Shown piece by piece: positions 39,500 through 49,835 of a stretch of 64,000 nt of DNA. Where the stretch lies: the NCBI GenBank assembly GCA_032717465.1, contig JAVRFU010000119.1, positions 147,164-211,163 of the forward strand, written 5' to 3'. How positions within the stretch are numbered: the first letter of the stretch is position 1; each line of letters opens with the position of its first letter. The stretch is from Coenobita brevimanus. Taxonomy: Eukaryota > Arthropoda > Malacostraca > Decapoda > Coenobitidae. The notes under the pieces are model-generated. The model did no database searches, was not told where the DNA came from, and was given only the letters and a program-made list of their open reading frames with translations. Both the position numbers and the translations under genes were made by a program.

Positions 39500-39935
39500 G
39501 TTCAAAATCACTCTGTATCGTATTTGACTAGTGACGATATGTTACTTGAGATGGACGCCTTCACGCGGTGGCACCAATATAACTGTCTGATGTCCTGCTT
39601 TACAAATATCCCTCAGTTTCCTCCCTATCCCCGAAAGGAGGAGGATGAACTGCAGGGACACCGCAACTTCAACATTATCTGGCCAGATAAGGCTGCGGCC
39701 TCTACAGCAGCAGCAAAAACCACCACCACCACTACAGCCAGTGTTATCGATATAACATATGTAAACAGATGGATACGTAGATAAAGGTATAACAGAAGAA
39801 TCAATCGCTGCAGAATAAGTGTTACCAGGTATCCATTGCTAACGTCACTACGTCTCCAAGACGCCATGGCCGAGCTGGTGCTGTCTGTGTCGTGGTGGCA
39901 AGGGCCGGCGGTCGACACAGTGCGGCAACGTAAGT
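39500..39935 (+). repeat. ~800-bp internal tandem duplication, unit 1 (left arm)
   Basis: Shared with 40305-40745: AGTTCAAAA, GACTAGYGAC, GACGCCTTCACG, TCCCTCAGTTYCCTCC, then AGACGCCATGGC and, 24 bases after the ATG, TCGTGGTGGC. The offset is about 790-810 bp. Mirror copies lie at about 44580-45020 in the right arm. Confidence 0.75.
39866..39929 (+). CDS. Candidate short first coding exon (left arm)
   Basis: An ATG in a CGCCATGGC context starts a 21-codon segment, MAELVLSVSWWQGPAVDTVR, ending at AAC|GTAAGT, a near-perfect splice donor at 39930. The right-arm mirror (44585-44648, minus) keeps the frame and donor and differs at one base (CAA/CGA, Gln/Arg). A paralogous segment with the same ATG-to-SWW spacing lies at 40675. 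No downstream exon was recognised, so the product is unknown. It could instead be a conserved part of a non-coding repeat. Confidence 0.3.
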
Positions 39936-40304
39936 TTTTATTTTGTTCTAACTATGCCCGGGCGATTTGTTCAGCTTAGAGAAACCATTTACAATTGCAG
40001 TGTTTAAATATAGCCTTTATCATCCCCACAACATTACACTTTTTATCAAGTTTAATGAATTGTCGGGAGAGAGCAGGAATAAACTAAAGTACACGAGAAT
40101 ATTAGGAAACTCTGCATAATATATTACATTCGAAAAAAATATGACGAAATCTTACATCTACTTCAGCGACAACCCTTGATACACACTATGGTCTTTCTTA
40201 TTCTATTCTTATTAATACATGTAACTCCCCACATAGAATTTAAAAACCAATATAACTTAAAAACTTTGCATTGTCAATAATGTATTTCATAATTATGATT
40301 TAAC

Positions 40305-40745
40305 AGAAGTTCAAAACTGTGGCCTGTATTATATTTGGACTAGCGACGCCTTCACGTAGTGGCACCGACATGACCGGATGGATTCAGTGTTTGGCCAGAC
40401 AATCGTCCCTCAGTTCCCTCCGTCACCGCCTGCAGTAAACTGGGTTTATATTTGAATAAGCCTGTGGTTGCAACTACTACTAACGACAGACGATATTACC
40501 ATGTTGAAGAGGTACCGAAGGCACCAAAAGTGTTAACTTACTACGGTTTACGTTCTGGCCAGTATTACAAACCCAGTCTTATATTTCAACTTAGGACTGA
40601 CGACTGTAGGTAAATGACAGGAACTCACCGCGACCAAATGATTAACTTTTGAAGCTACGGCAGCCAGAGACGCCATGGCAAGGTGCCTGGTTACTCTCTC
40701 GTGGTGGCGGCGCCCTGCCATCACACACCCACCCAGTCTCCCAGG
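40305..40745 (+). repeat. ~800-bp internal tandem duplication, unit 2 (left arm)
   Basis: Diverged copy of 39500-39935. Its exon-like part starts at ATG 40675 and reads MARCLVTLSWWRRPAI, paralogous to MAELVLSVSWWQGPAV. There is no splice donor after it. The opposite strand of the same segment reads MASLAAVASKVNHLVA and ends at GCG|GTGAGT, a good donor. Mirror copy at about 43770-44200; partial copy at 42508-42634. Confidence 0.75.
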
Positions 40746-40859
40746 CACTTTTTTTTTTTTAGACACTTTTTTCTTGGCGACTTTATCCTTAAATTTTAAA
40801 CCCTTTTTATCCGCGGAGGCTTACTGATATTTCCTTCCTTGCCACCACTGTGGTAGTTC

Positions 40860-40964
40860 CTTCAGTGGTGGTGGTGGTGGTTTTTTATAGTAGCAGTAGT
40901 AGTATTAGTAGTAGTAATTTTTGTTTTTCTGATTATTACTAATTATTATTATTATTACTTATCA

Positions 40965-41001
<37 letters not shown>

Positions 41002-41430
41002 GTTGTTGTTGTTGTTACTGCCATCACCATCATTATTAGCGCTATCTTCATCAATACCGCCATCTTTACCATTATTATCTGAATCGTTATTATATCATCA
41101 TCATCATAATTATTATTATTATCAAATTATTATTATAAAAATATATAATAAAATAATTTGGTTTTCCGCCAGGTATCCACGAAGGGCTAAGGCGTTGCCT
41201 CTGGGTAGAGGACTTTTGGACTGGAGCGTGTAGCATATTATGACCGGATGCCCTTCCTGATGTCTACCAATGACCCTTGGGTGGATTCGATCCTCCGACC
41301 CTTCGGTCATAATGGAGCGCTCTAACCCATAATAATAATAATAATGATAATAATAATAATAATAATAATTTTATTATTATTATTATTATTACTGCTTCTA
41401 CAGGTACTACCACTACTCCTCATTATCATT
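40860..41430. repeat. (GGT)n, (ATT)n and related trinucleotide runs, left arm
   Basis: (GGT)n near 40866, (AGT)n near 40890, (ATT)n at 40943-41000, (GTT)n at 41000-41016 and more (ATT)n/(AAT)n up to 41390. The same runs occur in inverse order at 43110-43660. Confidence 0.9.
41160..41310 (-). repeat. RTE-like repeat fragment, left arm
   Basis: Read on the minus strand: GACCGAAGGGTCGGAGGATC, GGTAGACATCAGGAAGGGCA, TCCGGTCATAATATGCTACA, then GGATACCTGGCGGAAAACC and an AT-rich tail. The AGGAAGGGCATCCGG motif recurs in 3' ends of RTE-class LINEs and SINEs that use them. The identical mirror copy is 43218-43375 (+). Confidence 0.5.
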
Positions 41431-42115
41431 ATCATTTTTGTTGCAGCTCTTGCCCGAGGGAGTCGGGGTCACGGTTCTATACCACGATGTGGCTGTATTT
41501 CTTTTTCTTTCTTTCTTTCTCTCTCTCTCTTTTTCCCCCCCCCCTACGTCCAACACTGGCAGGACGTAGGGTTGTCCCTCATGACTTAATTTATCTTCAC
41601 TACGGTACCACAGCCTCGCCCCCCACCCTCGTGGTCCAGTTGTTATCGTTATTATTATTACTATGGTTATGTTAAACATTTCTTTACTTCTGATATATTC
41701 TTATGTTTTCTGTGCTAAGCCAACATTGCGACATAGCATTAAAAGATCCTCTGTGGCCTTCATTATGTCCTTCCCCACACCACATATTGCATGCCAGCCT
41801 TACCGTGGGATGAGGCTTGGCTTGATGATGATCTTGATGATGACGATTAAAACTGCTGTTGTATTTACTACTACTACTACTACTACTACTATTCGAAATC
41901 CTTCCTGAGTACAAATCGTCTGTTGGTAGGTTGCTTGCAAGGGTAAGCTAAAAACACGTCATCGGCTTCAAAGGGTTAAGTCAACTCTAGCCTGACCTCT
42001 GCAACAGAAGGGGTAAAAATAAGTTCCCAACACAGTCTTCACCAAAAGTTGTGTCGCCTCTGTGAGCCACAGCTAATGGTGTGGTGGTAAGACAAAGACT
42101 ATACAGGGCAGTGCA

Positions 42116-42121
42116 TATATA
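42116..42121 (+). promoter_or_regulatory. Candidate TATA box
   Basis: TATATA within GTGCATATATAGCGC, followed by a locally GC-rich segment. A transcript starting about 30 bp downstream (near 42146-42152) would run through a ~135-bp exon to a CCAAG|GTGAGT donor. No RNA evidence exists here. Confidence 0.35.
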
Positions 42122-42146
42122 GCGCTGCTCTGCCACCCCGCCAGGC

Positions 42147-42285
42147 CAGGTCCTGTGTGGCGGCCACGGCTCGGGCAGCGTAGCAGTGGCCATCCTGCAT
42201 CAGTCTGTCACGTCCTACCATCTCAGCCAGACCGAGCCATTGCCCGCCGACTGAGCCGTCCGTTCAACACACAGGATACCCCAAG
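42147..42285 (+). other. Candidate 5' exon in the spacer
   Basis: GC-richer than its surroundings, downstream of the TATA box, ending at ACCCCAAG|GTGAGTTTG (donor at 42286). It has no long open frame, so it would be untranslated or nearly so. The acceptor and remaining gene are not visible. Confidence 0.3.
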
Positions 42286-42507
42286 GTGAGTTTGTAGTGA
42301 AGCGCTATTACACATCACCCTGGACTTACAGCGTGACACCAGCCAAGGAGCTATGCACTTCAATGTCAGGACCTCTTTCCTAAATCATTTTGACTTTTTT
42401 CAAACGCATTTGTTCTGCCTACGACAGCTGTTGTGAAGTGAATAAAAAAACGTCCACTGGTGTCAAGGAAAAAGATAAGGGAGGGGGAGGTACTGAAAAA
42501 AAATAAA

Positions 42508-42634
42508 AAGTTGTGGGTGTGTGATGGCAAGGCGCCGTCAACGCGAGAGAGTAACCAGTCACCTTGCCATGGCGTCTCTGGCTGCCGTAGCTTCAAAAGT
42601 TAATAATTTGGTCGCGGTGTGTTCCTGTATCAAG
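42508..42634 (-). repeat. Partial third copy of the SWW/MASLAA segment
   Basis: Direct repeat of 43780-43900 and inverted relative to 40610-40745. On the minus strand the exon-like frame from 42570 hits TGA at its fourth codon, where the other copies have TGC. On the + strand the donor-like site is GTGTGT instead of GTGAGT. This copy is decayed. Confidence 0.75.
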
Positions 42635-43217
42635 AAGGATTTCGAGTAGTAGTAGTAGTAGTAGTAAATACAACAGCAGTTATAATCGTCATCATCAAGA
42701 TCATCATCAAGCCAAGCCTCATCCCACGGTAAGGCTGGCATGCAATATGTGGTGAGGGGAAGGACATAATGAAGGCCACAGAGGATCTTTTAATGCTATG
42801 TCGCAATGTTGGCTTAGCACAGAAAACATAAGAATATATCAGAAGTAAAGAAATGTTTAACATAACCATAGCAATAATAATAACGATAACAAATGGACCA
42901 CGAGGGTGGGGGGCGAGGCTGTGGTACCGTAGTGAAGATAAATTAAGTCATGAGGGACAACCCTACGTCCTGCCAGTGTTGGACGTAGGGGAAAAAAAAA
43001 AAGAGAGAGAAAGAAAGAAAGAAAAAGAAATACAGCCACATCGTGGTATAGAACCGTGACCCCGACTCCCTCGGGCAAGAGCTGCAACAAAAATGATAAT
43101 GATAATGAGGAGTAGTGGTAGTAGCTGTAGAGGCAGTAATAATAATAATAATAAAATTATTATTATTATTATTATTATTATCATTATTATTATTATTATG
43201 GGTTAGAGCGCTCCATT

Positions 43218-43375
43218 ATGACCGAAGGGTCGGAGGATCGAATCCACCCAAGGGTCATTGGTAGACATCAGGAAGGGCATCCGGTCATAATATGCTACAC
43301 GCTCCAGTCCAAAAGTCCTCTACCCAGAGGCAACGCCTTAGCCCTTCGTGGATACCTGGCGGAAAACCAAATTAT
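43218..43375 (+). repeat. RTE-like repeat fragment, right arm
   Basis: Mirror of 41160-41310. The 62-codon open frame across it is identical in both arms. Confidence 0.5.
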
Positions 43376-43769
43376 TTTATTATATATTTTTATAATAATA
43401 ATTTGATAATAATAATAATTATGATGATGATGATATAATAACGATTCAGATAATAATGGTAAAGATGGCGGTATTGATGAAGATAGCGCTAATAATGATG
43501 GTGATGGCAGTAACAACAACAACAACAATAATAATAATAATAATAATAATGTGATAAGTAATAATAATAATAATTAGTAATAATCAGAAAAACAAAAATT
43601 ACTACTACTAATACTACTACTGCTACTATAAAAAACCACCACCACCACCACTGAAGGAACTACCACAGTGGTGGCAAGGAAGGAAATATCAGTAAGCCTC
43701 CGCGGATAAAAAGGGTTTAAAATTTAAGGATAAAGTCACCAAGAAAAAAGTGTCTAAAAAAAAAAAGTG

Positions 43770-44200
43770 CCTGGGAGACTGGGTGGGTGTGTGATGGCAG
43801 GGCGCCGCCACCACGAGAGAGTAACCAGGCACCTTGCCATGGCGTCTCTGGCTGCCGTAGCTTCAAAAGTTAATCATTTGGTCGCGGTGAGTTCCTGTGA
43901 TTTACCTACAGTCGTCCGTCCTAAGTTGAAATATAAGACTGGGTTTGTAATACTGGCCAGAACGTAAACCGTAGTAAGTTAACACTTTTGGTGCCTTCGG
44001 TACCTCTTCAACAAGGTAATATCGTCTGTCGTCAGTAGTAGTTGCAACCACAGGCTTATTCAAATATAAACCCAGTTTACTGCAGGCGGTGATGGAGGGA
44101 ACTGAGGGACGATTGTCTGGCCAATCACTGAATCCATCCGGTCATGTCGGTGCCACTACGTGAAGGCGTCGCTAGTCCAAATATAATACAGGCCACAGTT
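43770..44200 (-). repeat. ~800-bp internal duplication, unit 2, right-arm mirror
   Basis: The minus-strand ATG at 43840 reads MARCLVTLSWWRRPAI as in the left arm. The + strand reads MASLAAVASKVNHLVA to a GTGAGT donor. Confidence 0.75.
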
Positions 44201-44584
44201 TGAACTTCTGTTAGATCATAATTATGAAATACATTATTGACAATGTTAAGTTTTTAAGTTATATTTGTTTTTAAATTCTATGTGGGGAGTTACATGTATT
44301 AATAAGAATAGAATAAGAAAGACCATAGTGTGTATCAAGGGTTGTCGCTGAAGTAGATGTAAGATTTCGTCATATTTTTTTCGAATGTAATATATTATGC
44401 AGAGTTTCCTAATATTCTCGTATACTTTAGTTTATTCCTGCTCTCTCCCGACAATTCATTAAACTTGATAAAAAGTGTAATGTTGTGGGGATGATAAAGG
44501 CTATATTCAAACACTGCAATTGTAAATGGTTTGCCTAAGCTGAACAAATCGCCCGGGCATAGTTAGAACAAAATAAAAACTTAC

Positions 44585-44648
44585 GTTGCCGCACTGTGTC
44601 GACCGCCGGCCCTCGCCACCACGACACAGACAGCACCAGCTCGGCCAT
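44585..44648 (-). CDS. Candidate short first coding exon (right arm)
   Basis: Inverted partner of 39866-39929. It encodes MAELVLSVSWWRGPAVDTVR and ends at AAC|GTAAG. The single difference from the left copy changes Gln to Arg. Function unknown. Confidence 0.3.
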
Positions 44649-46939
44649 GGCGTCTTGGAGACGTAGTGACGTTAGCAATGGATACCTGGTAACACTTATT
44701 CTGCAGCGACTGATTCTTCTGTTATACCTTCATCTACGTATCCATCTGTTTACATATGTTATATCGATAACACTGGCTGTAGTGGTGGTGGTGGTTTTTG
44801 CTGCTGCTGTAGAGGCCGCAGCCTTACCTGGCCAGATAATGTTGAAGTTGCGGTTTCCCTGCAGTTCATCCTCCTCCTTTCGGGGATAGGGAGGAAACTG
44901 AGGGATATTTGTAAAGCAGGACATCAGACAGTTATATTGGTGCCACCGCGTGAAGGCGTCCATCTCAAGTAACATATCGTCACTAGTCAAATACGATACA
45001 GAGTGATTTTGAACTCTGCCGAGAGACCTTTAGGAGTTATTCCCCATAAAACAATGGACCCATTGTATTCTATATGGAAATAAGAACAAAAACAAGTGTA
45101 AGACTGCTGAGATACAGGCCCTGAACTTAATACAGTGAGCTGTGTCCTAGCCTGGACCAACACAAACTCTGTATAGTCGACTCCTTTCGAATGTCTGACT
45201 AACCCGTTGTTTTTGGCTGGTAGTACTGCATGTATGTATCAAGTGTATGATTATTTGTGTAGAACATTGTAACTGAACGATCAACACTTGAACGACAACT
45301 ATCAGTGAGGTCATGCTCAAAAACCAACATCCAATCTACTTGCAGCCTGCAGTGTTCGTACTCCTGGCCCAGACTTAGGCATCTACATTACGCCTTGTGA
45401 ACAGGGTTGCAAAGACTCAATCATGTCTCTATCAGTGGTCGTTCAGGGATTTGATACTTTCTTGTTAGCCACATAATATTAGCACCATAGCTTTACGTCC
45501 ATGGCTCACGAAATACAGAACATGTAAATAAGTAATGCTGATACTACTGCTGTGTTGGATGTCAAGGTAACACTAGTATGATATGCACGAACGATAATGT
45601 TATTGCGTTCAGTGTTTAACATTAGCTTTGCAACTCTGGTGCACTACGGTAGATTTCTTTCTAATCATTAACAAAAAAAAAAAAAAAAAAAATCTAGGCA
45701 AAACTTCGTAGAATAATACGTATACATGTTTATTTTTCACCATACAAATGGTCCTCAAAGATTGCCGGTAGAGTTCAAAGACGCGCTGTCTACCATACGA
45801 AATAATACGGAGCGACATGAAGAGCAAATTGCTGGGGAAGATATGCTTCTGTGCCAACAAGAATCTTCTACTACATTCAAGTAAAACCTTTTGATATGGG
45901 AAATATACAAACAACATACCTAAATATAGTAAGGTGCAGAAAAACATATAATTCGTTAATGTAGAGATGTTAGGGAGACTCCAGAGTTTTCGAGTTAATG
46001 ATCCTGACTCCTGAGTCACTTTATTTACAAGCTGTGGAAGGGACTACGTAGTCATCAACTCGGGTGTTAAGTAGAGCATTTAATATTAGCTGATGCCATC
46101 GAGTTTAGCAAGACTCGCTACACAGAATCAATTGAAAGGATGTTTATATATCATAAATATCCAGGAAACCAGCCAAGGATATTAATAACGCATAAATATT
46201 TACTCCTGGTAATTAGTTCATTTACGATAATATTGCATTTATGACAGAATAAATTTAGTATACAGATGTTTCTTCGTTGAATAATATAATACTTTTCTCA
46301 TGTTCATACATTGCCGTAATTTTGCCTCCCCTCCAGTATGAACTTATTCTTCTCTTTATACCTCGCTTAGAAAATCTGAACATTATAACTTTAATGTTCA
46401 TCATTATATATATCATTCAACGAAGAAACATTTGAAAAAGAAAACAGTGCTGTGAGAAAGCCGGCACCATAAAATTTGGACGAGTAAGCACGAGTACAAT
46501 TGAATATATACGAGAAAATGTTTATGCCCCGTATTTTACCAAGGATTTGTCTCTAATACCAGTGATTTTTAACAACGTATTTCCCTTGATGATGTGTACA
46601 AAGGCTTCCTGAACCCAAGAGCTTAACCAGAAGTGATTAGTGCAATGTATGCTAACCAAACCTTTTACATTTTTTTTTTTTACTACAACACGCATATTAA
46701 TCGTTTATATTCTTCAGCAACAACAATAAGCGTAATTTCAGTGTACACTGATGTTGAACAGGAAGGTATGACCGGAAAATGCTGTTCGGATTGTACAGTA
46801 GAAGTTCCAAAAATCTTTTCTTTGTCCAGTTGCGACAGCCGAGTCGGTAAGGGTTTGCTGATCCAACCGTGGCGGGCGAGATCGAGTCTCCGACGCACAG
46901 GTGAAGCTGCCTGTATCCGCACAAGGCAAGAGCGGCTGG

Positions 46940-47065
46940 GCGGTGTGTGTGTGTGTATGTATATATGTGAGTGTGTACTATGTGTGTGTGTGTGTGTGTA
47001 TGTATATTTGTAAAAGTATATTTGTATGTGTGTGTGTGTGTGTATGTATATTTGTACGTGTGTGT
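46940..47065. repeat. (GT)n/(TATG)n variant zone, right arm
   Basis: Mirror of 37460-37585 with rearranged block lengths. Confidence 0.9.
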
Positions 47066-47089
47066 GGTCGCGGAACGGGGAAAGCTTGA

Positions 47090-47480
47090 CCTTTCCGGGA
47101 AGTGAGGAGTGGTGTCATCTGGGGCCCGGAACCTCGGTGTGCCACGAATCACGGAACGGGAGACAGGCCGTGATCCGGGATGTGACGTGTGTGTGAGTGA
47201 TCATGTTCCCTTCCTTACCTCCTTCCTCCCCCTCTCCTCCCCTCCCTTCCCCCTGCAGTGAAATGAGGAGTGACATCACACCAGGATCCGGGACCTGGGT
47301 GGGTCATGAATCATGGATCTGCCCTCCCCTACCCACCCCTCTCCTCCCCTCCCATCCCCTTGCTGTAAATCCAATGAAATGAGGAGTGACATCATTCCAG
47401 GGTCCGGGACCTGGGTGCGTCATGAATCATGGATCTGCCCTCCCCTCCCCCTTCCCTCCCCTCCCAGTTGCTGCCCTTAA
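47090..47480. repeat. ~125-bp tandem zone, right arm
   Basis: Mirror of 37035-37475. GGTCCGGGACCTGGG and GTCATGAATCATGGATCTGC blocks alternate with CCCTCCCCTCCC pyrimidine runs. Confidence 0.9.
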
Positions 47481-47506
47481 CCAGGTGACAGCTGAGGTGC
47501 CCTGAT

Positions 47507-48009
47507 GACGACCCTGCCTATGAACTTGGACTGTGATATGGACTGTGCCTTGGACACCACGATGACGACCCTGGATGACGACCCTGGCTATGAACTTGGA
47601 CTGTGATATGGACTGTGCCTTGGACACCACGATGACGACCCTGGCTATGAACTTGGACTGTGATATGGACTGTGCCTTGGACACCACGATGACGACCCTG
47701 GCTATGAACTTGGACTGTGATATGGACTGTGCCTTGGACACCACGATGACGACCCTGGCTATGAACTTGGACTGTGATATGGACTGTGCCTTGGACATCA
47801 CGATGACGACCCTGGCTATGAACTTGGACTGTGATATGGACTGTGCCTTGGACACCACGATGACGACCCTGGCTATGAACTTGGACTGTGATATGGACTG
47901 TGCCTTGGACACCACGATGACGACCCTGGCTATGAACTTGGACTGTGATATGGACTGTGCCTTGGACACCACGATGACGACCCTGGCTATGAACTTGGAC
48001 TGTGATATG
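47507..48009 (+). repeat. 57-bp satellite array, right arm, inner segment
   Basis: About nine units, cut at 48009 by the hAT insertion and resuming at 52282. One early unit is 70 bp. Confidence 0.97.
48002..48009 (+). other. 8-bp target-site duplication (left copy)
   Basis: GTGATATG, exactly repeated at 52282-52289 on the other side of the hAT element. It is part of the satellite unit, so the pre-insertion site reads GGACTGTGATATGGACTG. Confidence 0.97.
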
Positions 48010-48019
48010 CAGGGATGGG

Positions 48020-48200
48020 GTCAATTATGAAATGAATTGGAATTGAACTGAATTGAAAAAAAATATTTTCAAAATAAATGAATTGATTTGGAATTGATAT
48101 CGAAATAAACAGAATTGAATTGGAATTGATACCAATTAATAGCATGAATTGATATGAATTGATACCAATTAATAGCAATGAACTGATATGAATTGATTGA
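48020..48200. repeat. hAT left subterminal repeats
   Basis: Many copies of GAATTGAATTGGAATTGA and GATATGAATTGATACCAATT. Clustered subterminal motifs of this kind are the usual hAT transposase binding sites. Confidence 0.85.
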
Positions 48201-48929
48201 TGTTACTAAAAAATAAATATTGTGATCAGACATTATAAAATACTGTATAGTTTACTGGCAACTTGGCAAGTGCCAACAATGTATGCATAACATAGCTTTA
48301 TTTCAATTATATTGTGATGTTTGGCAACATTATTCATGTAATCATATCACAGTAGGCCTGGTAAACTTAAACTATGTTCTTTACATATAGCCTATGTTTT
48401 AATAATATAGGCTATTTAAGAATGTGTTCTTTTCCTTATAATTGTCTCTACAATTATTTTAAAAAAAATTTGTATGATGTCATGTTCAAGAATGGCAGGT
48501 TTGAATCCTGTCAGTTTGCCTGGATGAGCTGGTGTGTACATGTCCAGTACATGTCCTGCCTAACCTGCCATACCCTGTTGGCCAGCGTGCAAAGTTCAGT
48601 AGTGTGGTGGAAACCACTGGCAGCTGGTCTATGATAAGTGGCTTACTCTGCTTTAAAAAACAAATCCTGTGACAAAAATGCCACTAAAATCAAATGTACA
48701 TAGCCATTTCAACATGCCTTCTAGTTCTAGTGAATGCAAACCAGGAAACCTTAAAGCTGTTTGCCGTCACTGTAACCAGCCTGTTGGTGGATCTACCAAA
48801 GCAACATCAAACTTCAGGAGGCATTTAGAGGTGAGCATTTGGTTACTTTAGTAGTACCTGATTAGTATTTTAGACAGAAGAAATTAAGAAGAATTTCTTT
48901 ATATATTCAGTACACTATGGCTACTACTG

Positions 48930-48931
<2 letters not shown>

Positions 48932-48992
<61 letters not shown>
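48932..48992. repeat. (GA)n microsatellite
   Basis: Perfect run of about 30 units in the hAT intron. Confidence 0.97.
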
Positions 48993-48996
<4 letters not shown>

Positions 48997-49116
48997 ATTA
49001 CCCTCTTTCTTTACACTTTTTCAGTGTACTTAGTACTTACAGTATTTGTTTATTTGGTTTAAGTCAACACATTTGATATTTATAGTTATTAGTGCAGTTG
49101 CAGTCATTCATAAACT

Positions 49117-49637
49117 ATACTGTATTGTAATATCTTTTTGTGCTTTTGGGTTTGGTATTGTGATAACTAGAACCTAGCCTAACCTCTTGAAAGCTGAACA
49201 AAAACAGGCTGAAATAGGGTTATTAGTTGTAAGGTATGTATTAGCTGTATGAAAAAGAAAAGGAAAGACAGGTGTTTGTTAAAATATACTGTAATATTGT
49301 CTTTTTGTGCCTTTGGGTTTGGTAATGTACTGGTACCTAATTAGCCTAACTTAACCTCTTAGAAGCTGAACCAAAACAGGTTGAGATAGGGTTATTAGTT
49401 GTAAGGCATGTATTAGCTGTATAAAAAAGAAAACAGGAAAAACTGGTTTTCAATAAAATATGCTGTAATGTAGCCTCTTTTGTGTGCTTTTGGTTTTGGT
49501 ACTGTACCTATCTAACCTAGCCTAACTCTTTAAAAGCTGAACCAAAACAGATTGAGACAGAGTTATTTGTTGTAAGATATGTATTAGTTGTATAAAAAAA
49601 AGAAAAAGGAAAAACAGTTTTTTTTTTATAAAATATA
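49117..49637 (+). repeat. ~172-bp tandem repeat, three copies, in the hAT intron
   Basis: Copies begin near 49118, 49286 and 49460. Shared blocks are CTTTTGTG-like, TTTGGGTTTGGTA, AACCTAGCCTAAC, AAGCTGAACCAAAACAG, AGGGTTATTAGTTGTAAG and GTATTAGCTGTATAAAAA. Confidence 0.9.
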
Positions 49638-49639
49638 CT

Positions 49640-49835
49640 GTGGCCAGTAGTGGATTCGGACTGCCGACCATCAGATCAGTTGCTGAGTGCTCAACCAACC
49701 GAGCAGATTTTGAACTATTACCATCAGGTCAGTCACCAAACGCTCTACCAACCGAGCTGGGGCTCTGGGTAGCTCGGCTGGTGGAGCGCTTGGCTACTGA
49801 TCTGATGGTCGGTAGTTCGAATCCATCGCTGGCCA
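49640..49835 (+). repeat. Cluster of three tRNA-like SINE heads, two inverted
   Basis: The + strand head at about 49758-49832 has A-box TAGCTCGGCTGGTGGAGCG and B-box AGTTCGAATCC. Two minus-strand relatives precede it. The one at 49640-49705 has CTCGGTTGGTTGAGCAC and GCAGTCCGAATCC. The one at about 49706-49760 has CTCGGTTGGTAGAGCG. No anticodon arm folds properly. They look like a nested or foldback SINE rather than tRNA genes. Confidence 0.6.

Larger units (their letters stand above)
41909..42634. other. Palindrome spacer
   Basis: Sequence present once, between the arm ends TTCGAAATCCTTCCTGA (41893-41909) and its inverted copy near 42635. It holds a TATA box, a candidate first exon with a splice donor, and at its right side a partial third copy (42508-42634) of the 43780-43900 segment. 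That copy abuts the arm end directly, as a recombination joint would. Confidence 0.75.

Noticed and set aside
39524..39784. 86-codon frame present in both arms (mirror 44730-44990)
   Set aside because: Conservation is explained by the recent duplication. Differences change amino acids (His/Asn, Asp/Gly) and the end is a CAC/Thr run.
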